In this document: piece after piece, positions 37,574 through 45,975 of the stretch | Layout of the letters: every line of letters starts with the position of its first letter | Numbering within the stretch: the stretch's first letter is position 1 | Source of the DNA: Lachnospiraceae bacterium OF09-6 | Lineage (GTDB): Bacteria; Bacillota; Clostridia; Lachnospirales; Lachnospiraceae | Direction: 5' to 3' | Assembly (NCBI GenBank): GCA_003435055.1 | Contig: QUMM01000012.1 | Span: 16,009-80,008 of the forward strand | DNA length: 64,000 nucleotides | Translations under genes and position numbers: made by a program | The notes under the pieces: generated by a model | The model's input: the letters and a program-made list of their open reading frames with translations, nothing else | Databases searched by the model: none | Told to the model about the DNA's origin: nothing

Positions 37574-38542
37574 ATGGAAACGATGAAACAACCATTAGTG
37601 ATTTTAACCGGTCCAACTGCAGTGGGGAAAACGGCGCTGTCCATCCATCTTGCACAGGCAATTGGAGGAGAAATTATTTCAGCAGATTCCATGCAGATAT
37701 ACAAGGGTATGGACATTGGTTCGGCCAAAATTCGTCCGGAAGAAATGCAGGGTGTTCCCCATTATCTGATTGATGAATTAGAACCGGACGAAGAATTCCA
37801 TGTTGTGCGTTTTCAGCAGATGGCAAAAAAGTATTTGCAGCAGATCTATGATCATGGACATATTCCCATCGTGGTAGGCGGCACCGGATTTTATATTCAG
37901 GCCTTATTGTATGATATAGATTTTACAGAAAACAAAGGAGATCCTGCTATCCGGCAGCAGCTGGAGGCTCTGGCAGCAGAAAAAGGGGCAGAATATTTAC
38001 ATCAGAAACTGGCAGAAGTAGATCCGAAATCAGCAGAAGATATCCATGCCAACAATGTAAAACGGGTGGTCCGGGCTTTGGAGTTTTACCAGGAAACCGG
38101 GACGAGAATCTCCGAACACAACGAGCAGGAGCAGCAAAAAAAATCCCCTTATAATTTTGCCTATTTTGTCTTAAACGATGAACGAAAAAAGTTGTATGAA
38201 CGCATTGATCAACGTATTGATCAGATGCTTGACGATGGGCTGGCAGAGGAAGTTACATTCCTGAAGAAAAAAGGCTATACCAGAGATATGGTATCCATGC
38301 AGGGACTGGGCTACAAAGAGATTCTGGACTATCTGGATGGAACAATCTCTCTGGAAGAAGCCATTTATCGGATCAAACGGGATACCCGTCACTTCGCCAA
38401 ACGGCAGATTACCTGGTTTAAGCGGGAACGGGATGTTACCTGGATATCCAAAGATGATTTTGAGAGAAAAGAAACCAGCATCCTGGAATTTATGATAACT
38501 ACATTACAGCAAAAAGGAATATTACCGGAACAGACGGTATAG
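37574..38542 (+). CDS. miaA: tRNA dimethylallyltransferase MiaA
   Basis: 322 residues. Transfers the dimethylallyl group to A37 of tRNAs reading UNN codons, making the substrate of MiaB. P-loop LTGPTAVGKTALSIHLA, ISADSMQIYKGMDIGSAK, VGGTGFYIQALL, QGLGYKEIL and AKRQITWFKRER are all present. ATG 37574 follows AAAGGA; 37559 is an alternative. No hfq gene follows, although it often does in relatives. Confidence 0.95.
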   Translation: METMKQPLVILTGPTAVGKTALSIHLAQAIGGEIISADSMQIYKGMDIGSAKIRPEEMQGVPHYLIDELEPDEEFHVVRFQQMAKKYLQQIYDHGHIPIVVGGTGFYIQALLYDIDFTENKGDPAIRQQLEALAAEKGAEYLHQKLAEVDPKSAEDIHANNVKRVVRALEFYQETGTRISEHNEQEQQKKSPYNFAYFVLNDERKKLYERIDQRIDQMLDDGLAEEVTFLKKKGYTRDMVSMQGLGYKEILDYLDGTISLEEAIYRIKRDTRHFAKRQITWFKRERDVTWISKDDFERKETSILEFMITTLQQKGILPEQTV

Positions 38543-38569
38543 AATCCAACAGCAGACGAGGAGAAAATT

Positions 38570-39874
38570 ATGAATACAGAAACAATCACAGGCATGTATC
38601 AGGAACTGGGCGTAGACAAAGACGTTCTGGATTTTGGAAATGCCGTTGAGAAAACATTGAAGAAGCGATTTGCTCAGATCGATGAGGTTACAGAATATAA
38701 TCAGCTGAAGGTGATCGGTGCCATGCAGAAATGCCGGGTCAGCGCAGAATGTTTCCAGGGCAGTACCGGGTATGGATATAATGATCTGGGACGTGAAACG
38801 CTTGAAAGTGTCTATGCTGCTGTTTTCCACACAGAAGCAGCACTGGTACGTCCACAGATTACCTGTGGAACCCATGCACTGGCACTGGCACTGGCTGGCA
38901 ATTTGCGTCCAGGTGATGAGATGATCTCTATTTCCGGGAAACCATACGATACTCTGGAAGAAGTCATCGGTATCCGTCCATCCAACGGATCTCTGGCAGA
39001 ATATGGCATTGCTTATGCACAGGTTGATCTGACACCGGAAGGAGAATTTGACTTTGAAGGAATCCGAAAAGCCATTTCTTCCAAAACAAAACTGGTAGAA
39101 ATTCAGCGCTCCAAGGGCTACCAGACTCGTCCTTCTCTGTCTGTTTCCAGGATCGCAGAAGCCATTCAGTTTGTGAAATCCATTCGATCTGACATCATCG
39201 TTATGGTAGATAACTGTTACGGAGAATTCGTAGAGACGATGGAACCAAGTGATTTTGGAGCGGATATGGTAGTTGGTTCTCTGATTAAAAATCCAGGCGG
39301 TGGCCTGGCACCAATCGGCGGCTATATTGCAGGAAACAGTGCCTGCATTGAAAATTGTGCCTATCGATTGACTTCTCCTGGACTTGGAAAAGAAGTAGGT
39401 GCTTCCCTTGGTGTAAATAAAGACTTTTTCCAGGGATTATTCCTGGCTCCAACCGTGGTAAATGGGGCTTTAAAAGGCGCTATCTTTGCAGCAAATATCT
39501 ATGAAAAACTGGGCTTTCATGTAATACCGGATGGATCAGAAAGCCGTCATGATATTATCCAGGCTGTAGAATTTGGCTATCCGGAGGGCGTGATTGCTTT
39601 CTGTGAGGGGATTCAGGCAGCGGCTCCGGTAGACAGCTATGTAACACCGGAACCATGGGCTATGCCTGGTTATGACAGTGATGTCATCATGGCAGCAGGG
39701 GCTTTTATCCAGGGATCCTCTATTGAACTGAGTGCAGATGGTCCAATCAAACCGCCTTATGCAGTCTATTTTCAGGGCGGACTGACCTGGCAGCATGCCA
39801 AGCTGGGAATTCTGAAGTCTCTGCAGCGCATGAAAGAACGTAACCTTGTAGATCTTTCTAACGTAACGATATAG
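38570..39874 (+). CDS. Methionine gamma-lyase family / YnbB-like PLP protein
   Basis: 434 residues of the aluminium-resistance / YnbB branch of PLP-dependent Cys/Met enzymes. Pattern: GYGYNDLGRETLESVYAAVF, ITCGTHALALALAGNLRPGD, VEIQRSKGYQTRPSL, VDNCYGEFVE and the PLP-lysine region GSLIKNPGGGLAPIGGYIAG. Position after miaA is conserved in Bacillus and Clostridia. The substrate is unproven. Confidence 0.87.
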   Translation: MNTETITGMYQELGVDKDVLDFGNAVEKTLKKRFAQIDEVTEYNQLKVIGAMQKCRVSAECFQGSTGYGYNDLGRETLESVYAAVFHTEAALVRPQITCGTHALALALAGNLRPGDEMISISGKPYDTLEEVIGIRPSNGSLAEYGIAYAQVDLTPEGEFDFEGIRKAISSKTKLVEIQRSKGYQTRPSLSVSRIAEAIQFVKSIRSDIIVMVDNCYGEFVETMEPSDFGADMVVGSLIKNPGGGLAPIGGYIAGNSACIENCAYRLTSPGLGKEVGASLGVNKDFFQGLFLAPTVVNGALKGAIFAANIYEKLGFHVIPDGSESRHDIIQAVEFGYPEGVIAFCEGIQAAAPVDSYVTPEPWAMPGYDSDVIMAAGAFIQGSSIELSADGPIKPPYAVYFQGGLTWQHAKLGILKSLQRMKERNLVDLSNVTI

Positions 39875-39887
39875 GTAAGGATAAAAC

Positions 39888-41144
39888 ATGAAATCAATCA
39901 TTGTAATCGGTGGCGGAGCTTCCGGTCTCATGGCGGCCATTGCAGCAGCCCGAGAGGGGGCTCGCGTTACCGTTCTGGAAGCTATGGACAAGCCGGCAAA
40001 AAAGCTTTTAATGACCGGTAATGGCAGATGTAATCTTACCAGTCTGGATTTTTCCAGAGAGGACTGTTACCGTGGTGGGAACAGGATGTTCTGTCAGCAG
40101 GTGCTGTCACAGTTCGACCATCACAGTACCATGCAGTTCTTTGAAGAAATGGGACTTTTGCTCCAGAACCGGGGCAGTGGGGTTTATCCGCTGACGGATC
40201 AGGCATCTTCCGTGGCTGACCGTCTGCTTCTTGAGATTCAGAAGCTTTCTGTAAAGCTAAAATGCCGGGAAAAAGTAACTGGGATAGAAAAAAAAGAGGG
40301 TAAATGGACGGTTTATACAGAAAGCTGGCACTATGAAGCAGATGCGGTGATCCTGGCCTGTGGCTCTCAGGCAGTTCCGGCTACCGGATCGGATGGAAGT
40401 GGCTATGCGCTGGCCAGGATGTGTGGACATACTATACAAAAACCATTTCCAGCGCTGGTACCACTAAAATGCCAGGAATCTTTTGTAAAAAAAATGGCTG
40501 GTCTCCGTACCAGAGCAGTAATAGACATGGAGATCTGGCCTTCTGACGGATCTGCGGTTCAACAATTTTCTGAATCGGGAGAACTACAGTGGGCGGAATA
40601 TGGAATCTCTGGGATTGTAGTATTTCAGCTCAGCCGATATGCATCCGCGACGCTGCAGCAAAAGGGCCGTGTGCAGGTAAGCGTAGACTGTCTGCCTTCG
40701 GTGACAGAGGAAAGGTTATTTGACCTTTTGTACAAAAAGAAGGAGAAAGAATCCATTGGGGACCGTCTTACCGGTATCCTTCCGAAGAAAATGATTCCTG
40801 TGATACTGGAACTCTGTCAGATCAGGAAAGCTTCTGACAGACCGGACGAAACGCAGATAAAGCGTATCTGTAAGATGATCAAACATCTGCCACTTACCGT
40901 AACCGGAACCAGATCCTTTGAGCAGGCACAGGTATGTGGAGGTGGGGTGACTCTTTCTGAGATTGATCCGTGCACGATGGAATCACGCATCATCAGCGGT
41001 CTGTATCTGACAGGAGAACTGATGGATGTAGACGGTATCTGCGGAGGATACAACCTGCAGTGGGCCTGGTCCACCGGATATCTTGCAGGGAAGAGCAGTG
41101 CTGCAAAAGTTACCAGTCACAAAAAAGGAGAAGACCATGATTAG
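39888..41144 (+). CDS. HI0933/BaiN-like FAD-dependent oxidoreductase
   Basis: 418 residues. FAD-binding IVIGGGASGLMAAIAAAREG at the N-terminus, then the family-specific KKLLMTGNGRCNLTS, GSGVYPLTDQASSVAD, GSDGSGYALARMCGHT, and the closing FAD loop LMDVDGICGGYNLQWAWSTG. Some members have been assigned as bile-acid or flavin reductases, but substrate prediction from sequence is unsafe. The next gene starts inside its last codons. Confidence 0.87.
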   Translation: MKSIIVIGGGASGLMAAIAAAREGARVTVLEAMDKPAKKLLMTGNGRCNLTSLDFSREDCYRGGNRMFCQQVLSQFDHHSTMQFFEEMGLLLQNRGSGVYPLTDQASSVADRLLLEIQKLSVKLKCREKVTGIEKKEGKWTVYTESWHYEADAVILACGSQAVPATGSDGSGYALARMCGHTIQKPFPALVPLKCQESFVKKMAGLRTRAVIDMEIWPSDGSAVQQFSESGELQWAEYGISGIVVFQLSRYASATLQQKGRVQVSVDCLPSVTEERLFDLLYKKKEKESIGDRLTGILPKKMIPVILELCQIRKASDRPDETQIKRICKMIKHLPLTVTGTRSFEQAQVCGGGVTLSEIDPCTMESRIISGLYLTGELMDVDGICGGYNLQWAWSTGYLAGKSSAAKVTSHKKGEDHD

Positions 41145-42726
41145 AATACAGCAGTTAAAGGTACCGCTGAATTATAATGAAGCATTTTTACGTAAAGAGA
41201 TTGCCAGAAAACTAAAAATCCAGGCTTCGGATATCAAAGAATTACGGGTTCGCAAACAGTCTCTGGATGCCAGGAAAAAGCCAGATTTATATTATGTACT
41301 GACGGTAGACTTCTGTCTGGCAAAAGAGCAGCAGGTTTTGAAAAAAAAGCAGCATATAACCATTAGTCAGGTTACGGGTTCTCCATATCAGATGCCAGAG
41401 GGGGGAAGTGAAACGCTTCCTCATCGCCCGGTAATTGCCGGGTTTGGCCCTGCCGGTCTTTTCTGTGCGCTGCTGCTGGCAAGAGCAGGTTACTGTCCGC
41501 TGGTGCTGGAGCGGGGAGCTGATGTGGATCAAAGAACTACAGCGGTAGAACAATTCTGGAAAAATGGAATTCTGGACACGGAATCGAACATACAGTTCGG
41601 GGAAGGCGGCGCTGGTACGTTTTCCGATGGAAAACTGAATACACTGGTAAAAGATGCCTGTGGGAGAAATCACTATGTATTAAAAACCTTCGTAGAAGCC
41701 GGTGCTGACCCGGATATTTTATATGTGAACAAACCACATATCGGAACGGATGTACTTAGAAATGTAGTAAAACATATTCGACAGGAGATTCTTTCTCTTG
41801 GAGGCGAAGTACGTTTTGGATGTAAGGTTACCGATCTGAAAATCAAAGATCAGCAGCTTGCCGGTGTCTGTGTAAATCATACCGAAGAGATCCCATGTGA
41901 AGCACTGGTTCTGGCCATTGGCCATAGTGCAAGGGATACCTTTGCCATGCTTCATGAACATCAGGTTCTGATGCAGCCCAAGTCTTTTGCGGTGGGACTT
42001 CGGATTGAACATCCACAGTCTATGATTAATCTGTCCCAGTATGGGCAGGAGCACCATCCGTTGCTTGGAGCAGCCAATTATAAAGTGACCAGAAAACTGG
42101 CAAATGGACGAGGCGTCTATTCCTTCTGTATGTGTCCGGGCGGTTACGTGGTAAATGCTTCTTCAGAAGAAGGACGCCTGGCGGTAAATGGTATGAGCTA
42201 CCGGGCCAGAGACAGCCGCAATGCCAACAGCGCTATGATCGTAACGGTAACACCGGATGACTTTGGCCATGCAGGAGTACTGGGCGGAATTGAATTTCAG
42301 AGAGATCTGGAGAAAGCAGCCTGGCAGGCCGGCAACGGAAAGGTGCCTGTGCAGTTATTGGGAGATTTCTGTGAAAACAGAACATCCACGGGACTTGGCG
42401 ATGTGACACCTTGTATCAAAGGAAACTGGCAGTTTGGCAATTTAAGAGAAGTACTTCCGGAAATCATCAGTCAGTCTCTGATCGAAGGGGTACATGGATT
42501 TGAACGGCAGATTCATGGATTTTCCAGATCAGATGCGCTGTTTTCCGGTGTAGAATCCAGGACTTCCTCTCCAGTACGTATTGTACGTGATGAGCGGTTC
42601 CTGTCCAGTCTGACAGGGCTATATCCTTGCGGAGAGGGCGCCGGATATGCCGGAGGAATCACCTCTGCAGCCATGGATGGCATGAAAGTTGCTGAGGCAG
42701 TCATCAAAAAATATAGGAAAAATTAA
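41137..42726 (+). CDS. NAD(P)/FAD-dependent dehydrogenase of unknown substrate
   Basis: 529 residues from ATG 41137 (AAAGGAG upstream; longer upstream reading is inside the previous gene). N-terminal domain of about 90 residues (LKVPLNYNEAFLRKEIARKL) precedes a FAD fold VIAGFGPAGLFCALLLARAG; also ESNIQFGEGGAGTFSDGKLN, FCMCPGGYVVNASSE and YPCGEGAGYAGGITSAAMDG at the end. This long form is widespread in Clostridia next to the HI0933-type gene. Function unknown. Confidence 0.85.
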   Translation: MIRIQQLKVPLNYNEAFLRKEIARKLKIQASDIKELRVRKQSLDARKKPDLYYVLTVDFCLAKEQQVLKKKQHITISQVTGSPYQMPEGGSETLPHRPVIAGFGPAGLFCALLLARAGYCPLVLERGADVDQRTTAVEQFWKNGILDTESNIQFGEGGAGTFSDGKLNTLVKDACGRNHYVLKTFVEAGADPDILYVNKPHIGTDVLRNVVKHIRQEILSLGGEVRFGCKVTDLKIKDQQLAGVCVNHTEEIPCEALVLAIGHSARDTFAMLHEHQVLMQPKSFAVGLRIEHPQSMINLSQYGQEHHPLLGAANYKVTRKLANGRGVYSFCMCPGGYVVNASSEEGRLAVNGMSYRARDSRNANSAMIVTVTPDDFGHAGVLGGIEFQRDLEKAAWQAGNGKVPVQLLGDFCENRTSTGLGDVTPCIKGNWQFGNLREVLPEIISQSLIEGVHGFERQIHGFSRSDALFSGVESRTSSPVRIVRDERFLSSLTGLYPCGEGAGYAGGITSAAMDGMKVAEAVIKKYRKN

Positions 42727-42735
42727 GGATTCGAA

Positions 42736-42781
42736 CCTATACATTTGATAGGGTTTATGATAATATATTTTTGATTATCAT
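42736..42781. promoter_or_regulatory. Two small dyads upstream of radC
   Basis: CCTAT-N8-ATAGG (42736-42753) and ATGATAAT-N9-ATTATCAT (42757-42781) lie directly before radC. No T-tract in the + direction. They could be an operator or leader structure; no consensus promoter could be assigned. Confidence 0.35.
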
Positions 42782-42802
42782 GCCGGGAATGCAAAAAATG
42801 AT

Positions 42803-43516
42803 ATGAAATATACCATCAAAGAACTGCCTGCAGACCAGCGTCCTTATGAGAAATGCAGCCGCTATGGCTGCGATTCTTTAAGCGATGCAGAGCTGCTGGC
42901 TGTCATTTTACGCACAGGAACAGGTGGCAGCACATCGGTGGACCTGGCGTGTGAAATATTACAAAAGTCCGGAGGAGAAGATTTGTCCGGACTGTACAAA
43001 ATCAGTATTCCTGAACTTTGTCAGATAAAGGGAATCGGAAAAGTAAAGGCACTGCAGATCAAGTGCATCGCAGAACTCTCCAGGAGAATGGCCAAAGCCG
43101 GAGCAAGAAAAAAGCATCCTTTTGGCAGTGCACTGGAGATTGCCGAATACTATATGGAAGATTTTCGTCATTCTGATCAGGAACATGTATTTGTGATGTC
43201 TTTTGATACCAAAGGACATCTCCTGGGAGATAAAATTATTACAAAAGGTACCGTGAATCAGTCACTGATTACGCCAAGAGAAGTCTATCTGGAAGCCATG
43301 CATAATCATGCAGCATACATTATTCTGCTGCATAATCATCCAAGTGGTGATGCGACTCCCAGTCAGGAGGATGTTGCAATTACCACGCGTATGGCTCAGG
43401 CTGGAAGCATTCTTGGAATTCCGCTGATGGATCACATTATTCTTGGTAATCAGTGCTATTATAGTTTCTGTGAACATCATGCATTCACAGACGAGGAGAC
43501 ACCAGACGGTACGTAA
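42803..43516 (+). CDS. radC: RadC family JAB-domain protein
   Basis: 237 residues with an N-terminal helix-hairpin-helix (LCQIKGIGKVKALQIKCIAE) and a C-terminal JAMM/MPN metal site EAMHNHAAYIILLHNHPSGD followed by ATPSQEDVAITTRM. The name is historical; a direct repair role is not established. It precedes mreB, as in Bacillus. Confidence 0.93.
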   Translation: MKYTIKELPADQRPYEKCSRYGCDSLSDAELLAVILRTGTGGSTSVDLACEILQKSGGEDLSGLYKISIPELCQIKGIGKVKALQIKCIAELSRRMAKAGARKKHPFGSALEIAEYYMEDFRHSDQEHVFVMSFDTKGHLLGDKIITKGTVNQSLITPREVYLEAMHNHAAYIILLHNHPSGDATPSQEDVAITTRMAQAGSILGIPLMDHIILGNQCYYSFCEHHAFTDEETPDGT

Positions 43517-43533
43517 AAAACAAGGGGTAAAAC

Positions 43534-44559
43534 ATGGCATTTCATCATGCACTTGGTATAGATTTTGGTACAGACACCATCAAAATCTGTGATAAAAAAA
43601 ATCGATTTACAGTCTGTGAAAAAAATATGATAGCGATCCGTGATGAAAAAAGGGTGATTGCTATTGGAGATGCGGCTTATGAGATGTTTGAAAAGACACC
43701 CATGAATGTCAGAGCCGCCTGTCCCATGGCCCGCGGGGTGATTGCAGAAGCCAGAAATGCGGAGATCGTCTTATCACATCTGTTAAAAAAACACAAGTCT
43801 ATTCTGTCCGGCCGTCCTGCCATATTTATAGCGGTACCGCGGGATATTTCTGCTGTAGAGAAAAGGGCTTATTACACCGTATTGATCAATATTGTTCCGG
43901 AGAACAAGATCTATCTGGTAGACAAGGGCATTGCGGATAATCTGGGTGTAGGAGTCTCTATGGATTCTCCAAGAGCCAGTATGCTGGTGAATATGGGAGC
44001 GGGAACGACAGAAGTATCTGTGGTTGCCGGAGGAAAGATCCTGATTAGTAAGACGCTTCAGATTGGAGGCGACCAGCTGGATGAGGACATCATTACCATG
44101 TGTCGCCGTATGTTCCATATTCATATTGGAAAGAAGACGGCAGTCCGGTTGAAGACGGCTTTGGCTTATGTAGGAGATGGACCGGCCAATTCTATGGTAG
44201 TGTATGGTATCAGTACGGTCTCAGGACATCCAATGACTGCAGAGGTTACTTCTATGGCAGTCAGTATCTGTATGGAACATACCATTCAGATGATTGCAGA
44301 AGAATTGCGTGGCATGATCGACCGGCTTCCGCCGCAGTTCCATCAGGATATTCTGGAGGCAGGTTTTTGCCTTATAGGAGGCTCTGCCATGATATTTAAT
44401 CTGTCTGATTATTTCCGCAGACAGGTTCATGTACCGGTGTCTCTGGTTCCAGAGCCTGGACTGACGACCTTACGGGGAATTCAGGCAATTATGAATCAAA
44501 AAGATCTGGTGAAAAACTATACTTATTCTTTGCGGGATCTGACAGGAAGTTTTATATAA
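43534..44559 (+). CDS. mreB: MreB-like rod shape-determining actin
   Basis: 341 residues, actin-fold. Phosphate loop 1 LGIDFGTDTIKICD, MLVNMGAGTTEVSVVAGG (phosphate 2) and CLIGGSAMIFNLSDYF (adenosine motif) are visible. Somewhat divergent from canonical MreB (for instance FGTDTIKI in place of LGTANTLV), but the following mreC, mreD, PBP2 and rodA genes place it in the elongasome. Confidence 0.93.
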   Translation: MAFHHALGIDFGTDTIKICDKKNRFTVCEKNMIAIRDEKRVIAIGDAAYEMFEKTPMNVRAACPMARGVIAEARNAEIVLSHLLKKHKSILSGRPAIFIAVPRDISAVEKRAYYTVLINIVPENKIYLVDKGIADNLGVGVSMDSPRASMLVNMGAGTTEVSVVAGGKILISKTLQIGGDQLDEDIITMCRRMFHIHIGKKTAVRLKTALAYVGDGPANSMVVYGISTVSGHPMTAEVTSMAVSICMEHTIQMIAEELRGMIDRLPPQFHQDILEAGFCLIGGSAMIFNLSDYFRRQVHVPVSLVPEPGLTTLRGIQAIMNQKDLVKNYTYSLRDLTGSFI

Positions 44560-44568
44560 GAGGTTATT

Positions 44569-45428
44569 ATGAAGAAAAATACAATGGAAGAACACACCAA
44601 AAGTAAATTAATTCTATTCTTTTTATCTTTATTTTGCGGCATTATGATTATCGTAAGTTTTGCGCTGGAATTCACAGACAGTCCGGTGAAAGATGTAGTT
44701 GGCGTGGTACTGACGCCGATACAGAGCGGTATCAATCATGTGGGGGATGGTTTTCCGGAAAGATGGATTATTTTGAGGACAACCTGAAGCTGGCAGCCCA
44801 GAACGAAGAGCTTCAAAGCCAGGTAGATCAGCTTACTGTTGAGAATACCCAGCTTCTGCAGGATAAAGATGAGTTAAACAGCCTGCGGGATCTGTATGAA
44901 CTGGATCATAAGTATGAGACTTATGAAAAAGTGGGAGCAAGAGTGATTTCTAAAGACGACAGCTCCAACTGGTTTAATACCTTTACGATTGACAAAGGAT
45001 CCAATGACGGACTGGCCGTGGATATGAATGTGATGGCCGGTTCCGGTCTGGTCGGAATCATCACGGACGTGGGACCGAACTGGGCAACGGTTCGTTCTAT
45101 TATAGATGATTACAGTAACGTCAGTGCACAGATCAGTGAAACAGAAGATACCTGTATCATTGCCGGAGATCTTTCTCTGACCGATGAAGGAACAGTGCGT
45201 CTGGTAAAGCTGAATGATCCAGACTCTAAGGTTAAAGTGGGAGATACGGTAGTGACCTCCCAGATCAGTGACATTTTTCTTCCGGGAATTCTGATCGGAT
45301 ACGTATCGGAGATCGGAGTGGATTCCAACAATCTGACTCATTCCGGTCTGGTATCTACCGTCGTAGATTTTAAGGACATCAAAGAAGTTCTGGTGATTAA
45401 GAATCTGAAGCAGAAGGCAGAATCATAG
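44569..45428 (+). CDS. mreC: Cell shape protein MreC (reading frame interrupted once)
   Basis: One N-terminal membrane anchor (KLILFFLSLFCGIMIIVSFA), a coiled coil (NLKLAAQNEELQSQVDQLTV) and two beta domains (VMAGSGLVGIITDVGPNWAT, GDTVVTSQISDIFLPGILIG). The first frame ends at 44787. The real sequence continues from about 44746 in another frame; adding one G to the G run 44742-44746 joins INHVG to GWFSGKMDYFEDN. About 286 residues when restored. Scaffolds the elongation complex outside the membrane. Confidence 0.92.
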
Positions 45429-45444
45429 GGTTGGAGGATAGAAG

Positions 45445-45975
45445 ATGAGAACGAACGTAAGTATTTTTTTCCTGATGCTGATCTGTCTGCTTCTCCAGTG
45501 TACGTTAATGCCGGCTATATCCATTGCATCTATTACACCAAACCTGATGATTTCTTTTACGGTATCATTTGGTCTGATGCGTGGAAAAAAGTCGGGTATG
45601 CTCATCGGATTTTTTTCCGGGCTGTTGATGGATCTGCTGTGCATGGTGCTTGGCTATTATGTGATTGGCTTCCGTGCCTTTATCTATATGTATATCGGGT
45701 ATCTGTGCGGGTACTGTTATCAGATATTTTATGATGATGATGTAAAAATGCCGGTTCTCCTGACAGCCGCAGGTGATCTGGCTTATGGATTGATTGTCTA
45801 TGTGGCACAGTTCCTATTGAGGGGGAGAGTTGATTTCTTTTTTTATTTAAAGCGGATTATCATTCCAGAGATGATCTATACCGTTTTAGTAACTTTAGTG
45901 CTTTATCGAGTTTTTCTGTTTCTGAATAAGAAAATAGAAAAAACGGCAAAAAGGAGTGTAGACAGCTTTGTTTAA
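45445..45975 (+). CDS. mreD: Rod shape-determining protein MreD
   Basis: 176 residues, about five hydrophobic segments, with the MreD feature LMRGKKSGMLIGFFSGLLMD. Small integral membrane partner of MreC. The stop overlaps the PBP2 start. Confidence 0.9.
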   Translation: MRTNVSIFFLMLICLLLQCTLMPAISIASITPNLMISFTVSFGLMRGKKSGMLIGFFSGLLMDLLCMVLGYYVIGFRAFIYMYIGYLCGYCYQIFYDDDVKMPVLLTAAGDLAYGLIVYVAQFLLRGRVDFFFYLKRIIIPEMIYTVLVTLVLYRVFLFLNKKIEKTAKRSVDSFV